64,000 bases of DNA. Origin: Charina bottae. Taxonomy: Eukaryota > Chordata > Lepidosauria > Squamata > Charinaidae. Position numbers and translations under genes: made by a program. Of the stretch, positions 1 through 10,818 are shown piece after piece. The notes beneath the pieces were generated by a model that saw only the letters and a program-made list of their open reading frames with translations, was not told the origin of the DNA and did not search any database. The stretch spans positions 23,176,001 to 23,240,000 of the forward strand of contig JALMGJ010000011.1 of NCBI GenBank assembly GCA_023362775.1, given 5' to 3'. Position 1 is the stretch's first letter, and every line of letters starts with the position of its first letter.

Positions 1-226
1 TCACCAATCGCGTGGGCCGGGGTGCGGGGTTTCCACCCAGGAGCCAATCACATGGGCCGGGGGCGGGGTTTCCACCCGAGAGCCAATCACATGGGCCGGG
101 GGGCAGGGTTTCCACCCAGGAGCGAATTGCGTGGGCCGGGCGGCGGGGAGCCCTGTTAGTACTGTGTCGCGAAATGATGCACATCTAAAAGGTGTGTCAC
201 CAACATGAAAAGTTTGGAAAGCTCTG
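1..226 (+). mobile_element. 3' part of a short hAT-like element with a CCAAT/GC-box minisatellite
   Basis: Positions 1-140 hold about four copies of a roughly 38-bp GC-rich unit. Each has a CCAAT box (gagccaat) followed by a GC box (GGGGCGGGG-like), and the units are joined by tttccaccc. From about 165 the sequence matches the end of a dispersed element also seen at 33240-33298: tcgcgaaatgatgca, then gtgtgtcaccaacatgaaaag, ending tttggaaagctctg at 226. The left end lies outside the window, so its target duplication cannot be checked. Other copies of the family show 8-bp duplications typical of hAT transposons. Confidence 0.6.
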
Positions 227-1119
227 GTTTACAGTGTACTGTGTTGTGTGAATAACACAACCTAAACATAAATGTTTTATTGAACTTATTGTAATTTTTT
301 TATTGTTGTGAGCTGCCCGGAGTTGTTGAGAGTCAGGTGGCATACAAGTTTAATAAATTATTACTATTATTTGATTTACTAATGGCAAATAAATGCTAAT
401 ATTAGTACCTCATAATTTAGGAAAGTTACGTGCAGCAGCTCAGGACCTGGGCCACCCATTTTTTAACCATGGTTTTTACCTAGCCACAATTGGCTGTATT
501 CATTATTGTGCTATGATATAAACTATGATTTTTAATCCACATTAGTTTTTCACAACACACTAACCTAAGTATGGTTAACTATGGCTCAGTTATGGTTCTG
601 TGTTGTGTCCCTAGCTAACTCAGTTAATTCTATAAATGTGGTTCCGTTACCAACAAGTCTGCCTTGTAAACATAATTTCTTTATAAGGAGATTTAAAAAA
701 AAATATTTTCTTTTCAGACTTCCTAATGTTATACTAACAAAACTTGAATCTTCCCTTAATATGCTACCAGGATATAGTACAATGACAGTTGCATTCCGCT
801 CATAGAGTGAACATCATATTAGGAAGTGCTGCTTTTTCACTTAACTACTTTCAAAATAGCATATTTCTTTTCCCCTTTTTTTATTGTTTCCCCTTTTTCA
901 TTTTCTTTAATCAAGTCCATTTGTAAAAAAAAAAAAAGCAGCAGCAGCAGCTCCAAGAAAGCAGATACTCGTAGTGGAACAAATTACCTGATTATGTGGA
1001 GGCCAAGTGTGGAGGCCAAGTTAAATATAATCCTGAAAAAAAGGTTGAAAGAATTCCTTATGTAACCAACTGTAACTCTCACTGTTTATAGCTGACGACA
1101 GTCGTTCCAATGTAGGGCT
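227..1119. other. no gene recognised; AT-rich intergenic DNA
   Basis: I see no exon with splice sites or a recognisable protein here. A short LINE-3'-end-like stretch (gctgcccggagtt ... aataaatta) occurs near 310-362, and a poly-A/AGC run near 925-950. The rest looks like unique AT-rich DNA. Confidence 0.5.
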
Positions 1120-1255
1120 GATTTAGGCTGCAAAACTAGGTACCGCCACTAGGTGGTAGCAAAACGTTAGCTTTGTGTGTCTCACTGCTACCATCTAGCG
1201 TTTGTCGCGTTTTTTGCAGCCCAGATCTGGTAACCTTTTCCCCTAATCTGAAGGA
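1120..1255. repeat. imperfect palindromic repeat with a pair of CTCF-like cores
   Basis: The left arm runs ctgcaaaactaggtaccgcc, then ccactaggtggtagc (1146-1160). The right arm holds gctaccatctagcg (1187-1200) and then ttttttgcagcccagatc. The arms are roughly inverted copies. The same arrangement recurs at 9393-9490 and around 22890-23136, so this is a dispersed miniature inverted-repeat element. Each arm carries a sequence close to the CTCF core CCASYAGRKGGC; binding is inferred only. Confidence 0.5.
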
Positions 1256-1439
1256 CTCGAGGTTGGAGAAGATGGTCCGAGATTCTCTCAGCTGCACCCA
1301 CATTCACCCAGAATGCGTATAAGGAGGAGAGCGGTGTAAAGGATGTTGACATCCCCGCCACGCTTTTTGACGGATTCACACGTCGTCCTAAGCCATGGCT
1401 TATGAACCAGATACACCCCCAACCACCAGCAAGCAAACT

Positions 1440-1800
1440 CCACTGTGGCGGGAGCCCTCCCTGCGTTCTGTCCCTGTGCGAACTTCAAATTTAGAACCCA
1501 GATCGCCTTCCGCTTCGCCTTTAAAAAACAGAAGCAACATTGACGTTGCTGGAAAGGACGCGCCTCCCCACAGCGCGAGGCGGGAACGGGGATTGGGCCT
1601 GGTTCCGCCTCGCCCCTTCCCGCCCTGAGGGTTGGCTGATGCAACGTGGCCACGCTTGCAAATAGCCCAAGACCCAGGATTTGGGTTCCTGGTGCCACGG
1701 CAGAGCCGGTAACGTTGGGATGCGCAAGAACGGTAAGCCTGCTCCTGTAGGGCAGAATTGGCGCGAGGTCGAAGCCGTAGGGGCCTCAGGGCGAAGGACC
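1440..1800 (+). promoter_or_regulatory. GC-rich, CpG-containing promoter-like region with a possible first exon
   Basis: The stretch is much richer in G+C and CpG than its surroundings, as promoter CpG islands are. Near 1721 a short frame (ATG CGC AAG AAC G) is followed at 1733 by a good donor (ggtaagcc), so this could be a first exon read rightward. I could not find a convincing next exon. It could be a 5' untranslated exon of the transporter 17.6 kb downstream, the start of an unrecognised gene on either strand, or not a promoter at all. Confidence 0.3.
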
Positions 1801-2504
1801 AGGGCAGAAGCTCCTCAGGGTAGGAGGCTATGAACGAGGGGGAAGAAACGCAGAGGTGGCTTGAAGGCGAGAAAGTTTCCTCGTCCGGGGGTCAGATCGC
1901 TGAGTTGGAGGCGTTAGAAAGAAAGAAAATTAGCCAATATTATTAGCTAGTATTAGTTAATTACTATTATTAGCGGCTCATATGGCTAGGATAGCTGCAT
2001 GATTGGAAAGCGAAGTGTTGCAAGATAAAGCTCGCTTCCCTTTTCAGCCCATCCGTGTATCTCCACGTGCTTCCCCTGTTGGAGTTCTGTCTGCTACCTG
2101 TCAAAAACAGCTGACGAGAGCCATAAATAGAATAAAATGAATAAGGACATATGGGTGCCGAGGCAAAGCAGCTCTGAATAGCTCCTGATCTAGGAAAAGG
2201 GGCGGGCGGAGGGCAAAGGCTCCTACGGCGCAAAAGGTGAGGCAGGGGACGAATTACAGTATGAACTTCCCGAATGGTGTGTATAGGCTTTTCGTGGGAT
2301 CCAGGGCTAAAGCATGTTTTGATTTATTTATACAGTTTCAGTCCTGCTTTTCTGCCCCTGCAGCACTTTAACGGGCACTGAAATTCAGCTGTAGAATTTT
2401 TGATGTAATAATTAAAGCCACAGCATCGATCTGTTTTGGTACAGAGATGGCCCAGGATGTTATGCTTCCTGAAGGAACACTTTTTTTCTTTAGATTTTTT
2501 TTAT

Positions 2505-2614
2505 CCTGCCTTTATTATTTTTATAAATAACTCAAGGCGGCGAACATACCTAATACTCTTCCCTCCTCCTATTTTCCCCACAACAACTCTGTGAGGTGAG
2601 TTGGGCTTAAGAAA
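2505..2614 (-). repeat. 3' fragment of a tRNA-type SINE (family B)
   Basis: Reverse-complement match to the 3' end of the family seen in full at 6504-7141: tttataaataactcaaggcggcg, then cctcctattttccccacaacaactctgtgaggtgagttgggct. The tRNA-derived head is missing. Confidence 0.6.
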
Positions 2615-4139
2615 GGTATTCCTTTCTTACACTTAAGAAAGGAATACCTGTTACTGTACCTGTTTAACACCTGCAGGTTTATTACTATATTGTTTGGAGC
2701 TGGCTGCAAAATTTGCCAGTCAATGAATGTGCAATTTTTTTTTCCCCCCTCCAGAACAGATACAGTATAAGATTTGTCATTGATCTGTTCAACAGTCTTG
2801 CATGAGGAAAAGCAAAGTGGTGGCCTTGGGTAGCAGATGGCAGGGACATGGCGAGGGGCTTGGAGTTCACAAATAAGTTGAGGTGCGGTTCTGTCGCCAG
2901 GATTGAAATGTCTGCTATTGCTGATGGCGAAGGTAGAGTACATGGTGCATCCAGAAACAAGAAGAAATGCTTTGTCTAAAATGAGTTCTATCACAGCCCA
3001 TCCATGGGGTGAAAAAAAGTTTTGGGGTTGGTTTTTTTTCCCCAAATACTATTTTTATTTAGTGGCCACTTTTAACACTTGGTCATCACTGAAATAAATA
3101 TAATAGCCCTATCAAGTGACACCACACACACACACACAGCATCCCCCCCTATCCACTGCATCATACTAGCTCTATATTAAAAATTGTGCCTTTATATAGG
3201 AATTCTCAAATTATGGGTTAGAAACTCTTAGGGGTTGTAAAAACATTGGGGGGGGGCATCAAATATTTTTTTAAAACCCTATTAGGCTTGTGCAGACAAA
3301 ATGAGAACACTGTCAAGACCTGCTCTAGGTTTTGCTTCTTGTTCTGCCTCTGCAAGTCTTCAGGTGGCAGTTGTGGTACTGCAAAGATTCAGAACCCCTG
3401 TGATATATATAGTTTAAAAATTAATTATTAAAATTAAGTGGTATATTTATTTCTTGGCCCATTGTAACTTCAGTGAAATCATTAGTTTTGTTCACAGAGG
3501 TGGCCACACAGTTTTAAGAATGCCTGTCTTCATGTATCTAAATGTTTTAAATAAAACATATATTAATTGGTGATCCTGCACACATGCCCTGTACATTGGC
3601 ATAGGACCTATGTGTAGCAGTGGGGTTATTATTTGCAGTGGGGTGCAGACAGTGGTGTTTGGGTGGGAGAATCAAAGTCTACAAGCCCATGCAAACGGGG
3701 TAGGGCTTTGATTGCCATGCCATGCCATGCCTGCCACCTTGCAGATTTCAGCCACACCTCACAGACACCCATGGGTTCAGGGATGTGCTGAACCAAACAT
3801 ATAGAGTTGGAAAGATTGTCAGTAGGTCAAGCTAGATGAATCTGTGGAAGAAATCTGTTTTGTCGGACTGAGATTGGATTGTTCTTTTGATGGCAAAGGA
3901 ATTAATATCCTGTACAGACTTTCCCTGTCACAAAACTGGTATTAACCAGTTGTTTAACACTAACAGCTGCCAAATACACTTCCTACCTAAATTATGCTAT
4001 TGAAATGGGGAACAGAAGCCTGGAATAATTAGTTGTGGGCTTAGTAGCATCTTCAAGGCAGATGGAAGTTTGTCTAAGGCTGCATTTCCATGGTATGATA
4101 ATCTTGGTTAGCTTTAGCCTTGGCTAGTCCTTTGGAACT
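2615..4139. other. no gene recognised
   Basis: Open frames here are short and lack splice context or recognisable protein. A short inverted pair (aaggtattcctttcttacacttaagaaaggaatacctg) lies at 2614-2650. A (CA)n run lies near 3120-3138 and a G run at 3247-3256. The rest appears unique. Confidence 0.45.
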
Positions 4140-4386
4140 AAGATCACCAAACAAAAACTGTCATACTTTGGTCATGTTATGCGATCCGACTCACTCGAAA
4201 AGACAATTATGCTGGGACTGATCAGTGGTAAAAGAAGGGGCTGCCCTAGGACTCACTGGCTTGACACCATCAGAAGGGACACTGGAATGACTTTGATGGA
4301 ACTAAAGGAAGCTGTAAGAGATAGAAAGGCATGGAAAGCATTGATCCACAAAGTGACCGAGAGTCGGACACGACTGAATGGATAGA
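4140..4386 (+). mobile_element. RTE/BovB-type LINE 3' fragment (decayed)
   Basis: The + strand encodes the carboxy-terminal tail typical of RTE reverse transcriptases: a YFGHVMRSDSLEK-like start, then KRRGCPRTHWLDTIRRD, then DRKAWKALIHKV, ending SRTRLNG and a stop. The same succession occurs in the better BovB copy ending at 39195. It is 5'-truncated and diverged, so it is a molecular fossil rather than a gene. Confidence 0.7.
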
Positions 4387-5229
4387 CAGAGTCCTTTTTG
4401 TGTTTAGTGTATTATGCAGACTTAGAAAATTGGGTTAGTTAAGAAATTGGTTCAATTAATCATGGGGAAGTGTGTTGTGCAAACAGCCTACGTTGGACTG
4501 TTAGTATATGTGCTTGTGCATGTGTAAGGGAGAAAATCTGGGAAATAAACGTACTGTATGTGGGCAAAAGCAGAGACCAGTTTCCCATGGACTCAACTGT
4601 ATTTACACACAAGCAATTGTGGCTTGAGGTTAAGGGTGGGGTAGCTCTTATTCCAAAGGAACGGCAGATGTGCCATTGATGGCAATAAGAATTTAGGAGG
4701 ATCGTTTCCCTGGTGCAAAAGAGAGCTAGCTTGGAGGCACTTCCATCCGAGAGCCTTGGCAAAGGACTCTCTCAGCGGAGGTGCATGCTACAACAGAAAC
4801 TCAAACCCGTTTAGGAATTCCCTTGCAGCACTGTTTCAAGAACATTAACTATTATGGTTATTATATGCTTATTCGTGGTGAATACCTGTCTCCTGTAGGT
4901 GTTGTTAGACCCTGGAGGTGAGCTCTCAGTGACTGCCTTTGCATAACATAATCAGATTGGTTTAGGAGTTTTCAAACTATGTTTATTCTCCATGAGAACT
5001 TGACGGGGTTCCATGAGAAACTAAGGGCAAAAAAAGTTCACTCCAATGCAGCTAATTTTCTATCATTAGAGCTTGGCCTCTTGATCAGAGATCAGACGTT
5101 TTTGTCTTAACTTCAACTTAAAAGTTCCATGGCCTGAAAAAGTTTGAGAACCCCTGACTTAGTTGGTTGAAATCATGTGGCACATTAAACCATCAACTAA
5201 CCACATTGGTTAGGTTCACACAACACCCT

Positions 5230-5450
5230 GGTGATTGGTTGGCTGGATATATCGCCTGCCTTTTGTACAGGCACTCAAGGCAGCATACTGTACATAGTGC
5301 TTCCTTCTCCTGTCTTTCCCCACAACAACTCTGTGAGGCAGGTTGGGTTTATTCATTTATTTAGAAAATGTACATGACCGCCCATCTTAAGCAAATACAC
5401 CTGGGTGGCAATAACGACCAGTATAAAACAACACAGGGAGGTAGGTTAGG
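5230..5450 (-). repeat. fragments of SINE/LINE 3' ends
   Basis: The stretch ttccccacaacaactctgtg and the following gaccgcccatctt resemble the reversed 3' ends of SINE family B and of the CR1/L2-type LINEs seen elsewhere in the window. Both are short and diverged. Confidence 0.4.
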
Positions 5451-6503
5451 TTAAGGGAATGACTGGCCTGAAGTCATTCAGTGAACAAAATACCTGAAGC
5501 AAGGTTAAAATTACCCAGTTGTTGTGTACTGTCTGAATAGAGCCAAGGTTTTCAGGCGCCAATTCTCCTCTGTGCCAAATAACGTCGGGGGGGGGTGCAT
5601 TTTGCTGAAACATTGATGGAGTTCATACAGTGCCCTTGTTTAAATGTGTCACTAATTTATGAATTATGGCATGATACACTGGACCACAAAGGGATCAACA
5701 GCCACATTTTAGTCTTGTGTGCTGTGGAACCCAGGTTGGGTGGTTAGTTCGTATACAGGGCATTGTGTGAGCATTAAAAATTAATTTGAGTAAACTACAT
5801 TTCAGTTAACCCTGGCAAAATACTATATATCATACAAATACCGCCAAAGCTTTTTTGAAACTTGACAATATGCTGAGCGTGCGGTTCACTGTATTTTGTG
5901 AACCCAAGCAGTTGGGTTAATTCTGTAAACCATGGTTTAGTTACATGTGGGTTAGCATACTCAATCAGGTCAAACTAATTTGCTAGTAAGCCCATGAACG
6001 TGCCCTTATTTTGTTTTCTTGGCAACGATGTGGAAATGATTTGCCACTGACTTCTTCTGAGGTTTTCTTCTTCCTTCCTAGGACTTCTGGATGGTCTCCC
6101 ATCCAAGTTCTAATCCAGTCAAACCCTCCTTAGCTTATCCAAGGCCACCTGCTGTGGCTTTGGCCAGGAAGTCTGGTCAGAAATGAACAGAGAGTAAAAA
6201 TAAGTAACTAGAGGCAATTGCCTGTAAAGTAAAGCTAATTGAACTTACAATTAGCTGGTAAAGGAAATTATGTTGCAAAAGGCTTTGCTCAGTTTCAGCA
6301 AATGTACTGTAGATCTTGGACAGTCTGTCACCTGATGCTAGAAAATTAGGTGTCTGGTAGCTCATGGAAGCTTACGTCTTTTAATAAAATTTATTAGTTG
6401 GAAAAGATGCTATCGGAGTCCTTCTGAGTTTTGACATTGTAGAGTAAAATGGCTCTCCTCCTGCAGTGTCTATCCCCTGGTGCTAGCAGTCTCTATGCAG
6501 AAC

Positions 6504-7141
6504 TGAGCCAGTTTAGTCTAGTGGTTAAGGTGCTGGGCTAGAAACCAGGAGACTGAGAGTTCTAGTCCCGCCTTAGGTACGAAAGCCAGCTGGGTGGCCT
6601 TGGGCCAGTCACTCTCTCTCAGCCCTAGGAAGGAGCCAATGGCAAACCAGGAGACTGAGAGTTCTAGTCTCGCCTTAGGTACGAAAGCCAGCTGGGTGAC
6701 CTTGGGCCAGTCACTCTCTCTCAGCCCTAGGAAGGAGCCAATGGCAAACCAGGAGACTGAGAGTTCTAGTCCCGCCTTAGGTACGAAAGCCAGCTGGGTG
6801 ACCTTGGGCCAGTCACTCTCTCTCAGCCCTAGGAAGGAGCCAATGGCAAACCAGGAGACTGAGAGTTCTAGTCCCGCCTTAGGCATGAAAGCCGGCTGGG
6901 TGACCTTGGGCCAGTCACACACACTCAGCCCTGGGAAGGAGCCAATAGGAAACCAGGAGACTGAGAGTTCTAGTCCCGCCTTAGGCATGAAAGCCGGCTG
7001 GGTGACCTTGGGCCAGTCACTCTCTCAGCCCAACCCACCTCAGAAGGTTGTTGTGGGGAAAATAGGAGGAGGAAGGAGTATTAGGTATGTTCGCCGCCTT
7101 GAGTTATTTATAAAAATAATAAAGGCGGGATAAAAATTAAA
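6504..7141 (+). repeat. tRNA-derived SINE (family B) with an internal fivefold 102-bp tandem amplification
   Basis: The head is gagccagtttagtctagtgg, a tRNA-like A-box region. A unit beginning aaaccaggagactgagag then starts at 6542, 6644, 6746, 6848 and 6950, exactly 102 bp apart. The tail is cctcagaaggttgttgtggg, then ttataaaaataataaaggcg. Because 102 is a multiple of three and the unit has open phases on both strands, frames of 179 codons (+) and 156 codons (-) result. They look like repeat by-products. Each junction joins aaacca from the unit's end to aaacca near its start. Confidence 0.85.
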
Positions 7142-7429
7142 TAAATAAATGGGGCTTCGTTGCATTGTGCACCTAGAATTATAGTCTCAGCTGCCTGGTG
7201 ACTACTTTTATGAAAGCAGAAGAAAAACAAAGTTGATAATCAGAAACGCCAATCTGAGAATTAGGATTTAGAAGGGGAATAGGAGCAAGGGGGGAACAAT
7301 CTTAATATCTAGTAGTCTCCTAATCTAAGGGAGAGAGATAATTGGCGGGTTGATGATTTGTGTCACCTTCTTATTAAGGAGTGCTTTTAAAGCGACAGAG
7401 GGCTTCAGTGCCAAGGCTTGTAGGTCACA

Positions 7430-8215
7430 TTGTGACTCTCTCTATCTATCACTGCCCACTCCCCCAAGGGGGACTCTGGGCGATCTACAATAAAACATAA
7501 TAGACGCCAGTCTTGTCGATTGGAAGATCACAAGTTCGGAGGTTCGAATCCCTAGCCCCGCGTGACGGAGTGAGCTCCCGCACTCACCCCAGCTCTTGCC
7601 AACCTAGCAATTCGAAAGCATGCAAATGCAAGTAGATTAATAGGTACCACTTCGGTGGGTAGGTAACAGCGTTCCGTGCGCGTCATGCGGCCACATGACC
7701 GCGGAAGCGTCTTCGGACAACGCTGGCTCTTCGGCTAACAAACAGAGATGAGCACCGGCCCCTAGAGTCGGACACGACTGCACAAATGTGCGGGGGGAAC
7801 CTTTACCTTTTTTTTTTATAAATAAGTTAAAATAACATTCAGATAAGACTTACAGTATACATATAATACGATAAAATCCAAGTGGCAGAGTCTTCTTAAA
7901 ACCGAGGGAAAAGGGCGCTCTGAGGCCACCCAAAGGCGCTAGCCATCCCCAGGAATGTACACTCTTCTTCCCGCCCCAGGCAAATTGACAAAACCAGGTC
8001 TTGAGTTTTTTCTCGAAGTCCAGGAGCGAGGGAGACCGTTTTATCTCCGGGGGCAAAATGATTCTGAACTGGGCACAAGAAGGTGGGTGGTACAGAGCTT
8101 TTGGAACTGGCTCTGGGTCTAGGACTCTGTGCCACTTCAGATTGGAGAAAGATGTGAGCGGCGGACATACGGCCTGCAGCAGAAATACAGTATATGGGCT
8201 TCAGCAAACTGAATT
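7430..8215 (-). mobile_element. CR1/L2-type LINE 3' fragment, split by a SINE
   Basis: Read on the - strand, this is the C-terminal and 3' untranslated part of the LINE also found at 56110-58800: cggagataaaacggtctccc, then a segment corresponding to the LKTWFC end, then a gccc-rich 3' end. SINE family A (7503-7815) interrupts it. Frames are broken. Confidence 0.6.
7503..7815 (+). repeat. Sauria-type tRNA SINE (family A)
   Basis: The tRNA-like part holds ggttcgaatccctag (a B-box-like GGTTCGAATCC). The body contains ggtaccacttcggtgggtag and gaccgcggaagcgtcttcgg. The tail has agagtcggacacgactgcac, which matches BovB 3' ends. The first few bases of the consensus (ggcgtggtggctcagcggg) are missing, so the copy is 5'-truncated. 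Confidence 0.8.
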
Positions 8216-9392
8216 CCAGACTCTCAGGCTGGCTGTATGCAGCACCCTGAACCAGGCTGCAAAGGGGTTAATTGTAGTTCAGTATGTTCCGGCAACCCAC
8301 CTGCTACCTTTGCGTATTGTGAGAACTAGCTATTGCATTAAGACATAATATGGTTGTCTTGTTACAGTGTTGCATCTGGACATGCAAACCCATAAGTAGG
8401 GGTTCTACCAACCCAGCCTTTCTGTCTGTGCTGAGTCAATATGAATGGAGAGAACCATTCCTGCCCTGAAAATGTATTACAGTTCTGTGTTATTTAAAGC
8501 CTCCTATGAAATTTTGAGTATGCTTTTTCCAACTGGCCAAAATGTATGGGTATCACCTATGACAGCAGGGACCTGCCCTCAGAGGATGTTGACTGCTGCC
8601 AAATTCAGTGCCCTGGCAAACATTTTTCCATCTTCTGAGGACATAAACGCAGCCACATGCAGGCGTGTTCAGCTGCAAGAAGGTATTGCTAAAGCAGGAA
8701 CAGAATATGGGATTTGGATGAGGTTTCTGGAACATGCACAGTAAAGAATGGACCTGTATTTAAATATTAAAATATTTATGAGTCTGTTATTTTTGGAAAG
8801 CTCAATCCTGGGAGAGCTAGAGTAGGCTGATAGAGGGACTGGTTTCCGCATCCATCAAGGCCCAGCACATCTGCTTCTTCGTAGCTTAGTGTGTTGTGTG
8901 AGCTCATCCATTGTGGTTTCCAAGCCACAGCGTAGTGCGACATGTGCACCTAGCTTCTCTCCAGTCCTGCTCTGTGATGTTCTAACCGCCATACCGTGCT
9001 GACTCTTGCTAAAATGGGTCTGGTGCATTACGAAATAAAATTAACTTATTGCCAGCATGCCCTTAGCATATCTGTAGCTGACTTCATATCACTGAAAACC
9101 TGTTCAAGAGGCATATGACTGCATGAGGCCATATACAGGTGGAATTGTTTCTTTTTTTAAAAAAATCCCAACAGTTTGTTGGGTCCTACTTCTGGGAAAC
9201 ATTTGGGAATAAAGACAAGAGACCAATGAGTATCTTTTGCTGTTAAGATGTATTGGATTGATATTGTCAAGGACTGGCAGAGTCCCATGCCCAGTGGGAC
9301 CAGAGCTGGTGTGTCATGAGCCTGTCGTGTTGCAAGAGTCCCCTTCAGCTCTTCATCCCCTCTCTTTCCAGTCATCTTGGTCTAGGTGTTCC
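8216..9392. other. no gene recognised
   Basis: A 99-codon open frame at 8445-8744 has no recognisable domain and no supporting splice structure. The rest looks like ordinary intergenic sequence. Confidence 0.4.
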
Positions 9393-9490
9393 GTGTCTGG
9401 GCTGCAAAAATCCAGATGACCATTAGATGGCAGCAAAGGGATAATTTTGCTGCTTCTAGTGGTCATCTGGAGTTTTGCAGTCCAGATATG
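9393..9490. repeat. palindromic repeat with CTCF-like cores
   Basis: The left arm is gctgcaaaaatccagatgac followed by ccattagatggcagc (9420-9434). The right arm is gctgcttctagtggtcatctgg, then gttttgcagtccag. The arms are inverted copies about 20 bp apart. It is the same family as 1120-1255 and 22890-23136. Confidence 0.6.
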
Positions 9491-10498
9491 ATGTGCCCAA
9501 CTTGATCTAGGCCAGTTCCCATTGCAGTCCCGAAGGAGAACTTTGAGCCAACAACTCCATTACTGCTTGTACACCCACATTTTTTCTTTGGAGAAAGCAA
9601 GGAAGGAAGTGCCAAGGCACTGAGAGGATTACTGCAGCAGCCAGCGCTGCATCATAGTCAGTTTTCTATACATGGCTGGAGTTGCGTGAAAATCTCAGCC
9701 ACAACCTGGCTGACTACGTTTCACCCTCGTATGTTGCGTGCACTCAACCCACATAGTCACTCTGTGGTTCACTGTATCATGTAAGCCCAGAGAAAATTGA
9801 GCAATAGAACTGTGCAGCTCTTGTGGTTTGGAAAGAAAAGTTATTTGGAGCACCCAGGGGCCCACATGTAATACCTGTCTGCCTCTCTTTAAAGCAGTGG
9901 TGTCTTTACCTAGGATTGTATAGCATCTCTGAAGGGTGGCCACACAATGTGGGAGAAAAATGCAGCTGCTTTAAGGGGTTGGAGAGGGGCGTTGCATCTG
10001 TGTGGTTGTGTGCTTCCTCAAACTGGCCCAGAAAGAGGTAGGTAGCAGCTAAAGCAAGGAGGAAGCAAAGCTACTGAGGGAAGCCCCCCCCCCAAGGATA
10101 TCTTCTCCCCCCCAGGTTATCTTCACTAAGCTCATCCCTTCAAAGTATATTTATTACTTCAGGATAGGAGACTTCCTGAGATACGAGAATTATCTAGCAG
10201 CCATAAAAAAGTAGTAGTAATAATCTAGCAAGCCATCATAATACACAATTTCATGAGCAGAAGAGGGAAACAAGGTGGGTCTACTCAACACATTTAAATA
10301 AAGTAAGTAAAACATGTCATGATGATTGTGCAGGCCCAGACATTATGGGTCACCAACATCATAAGAGAGATGTAATTTTAATAGGGATATCCTTGGTATT
10401 GGTTCCTTCCATAAATAAATAACCAATAACTTATCAATCTGTTTAAAATATTTGAGTGGAACCAAATTCAAGGTTTATCTGACCATGGTTTACTTAAA
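9491..10498. other. no gene recognised
   Basis: Only short frames occur here. C-rich patches lie near 10085-10115. I see no repeat family that recurs in the window. Confidence 0.4.
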
Positions 10499-10818
10499 GG
10501 TAAAGGTTCCCCCTGCACGTTTGTGGAGTCGTGTCCGAGTCTAGGGGCCGGTGCTCATCTCCATTTGTTAGCCGAAGAGCCAGCGTTGTCCGAAGACGCT
10601 TCCACGGTCATGTGGCCGCATGACGCACGCGGAACGCTGTTATCTTCCCACCGAAGTGGTACCTATTAATCTACTTGCATTTGCATGCTTTCGAATTGCT
10701 AGGTTGGCAAGAGCTGGGGCTAGTGCGGGAGCTCACTCTGCACGCAGGGCTAGGAATTCAAACCTCTGAACTTGCAATCTTCCGATCGACAAGCCTGGCG
10801 TCTTACCCACTGAGCCTT
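10499..10818 (-). repeat. Sauria-type tRNA SINE (family A), near full length
   Basis: Reverse complement of family A. It starts with ggtaaaggttccccctgcac (the tail), carries gtgtccgagtctaggggccg and ggtacctattaatctacttg, and ends with the tRNA-like cgatcgacaagcctggcgtc, then acccactgagcc. Confidence 0.85.

Noticed and set aside
1188..1727. Several open frames of 68-136 codons around the CpG-rich region
   Set aside because: They overlap in conflicting frames in GC-rich DNA and have no recognisable domain. Only the promoter-like character is kept.
6518..7133. 156- and 179-codon repetitive proteins
   Set aside because: They are products of a 102-bp SINE array open on both strands, with no gene context.
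7503..7600. Possible tRNA genes at the SINE heads (ggttcgaatccctag)
   Set aside because: They are SINE promoter remnants with degenerate cloverleafs, repeated in at least seven dispersed copies.
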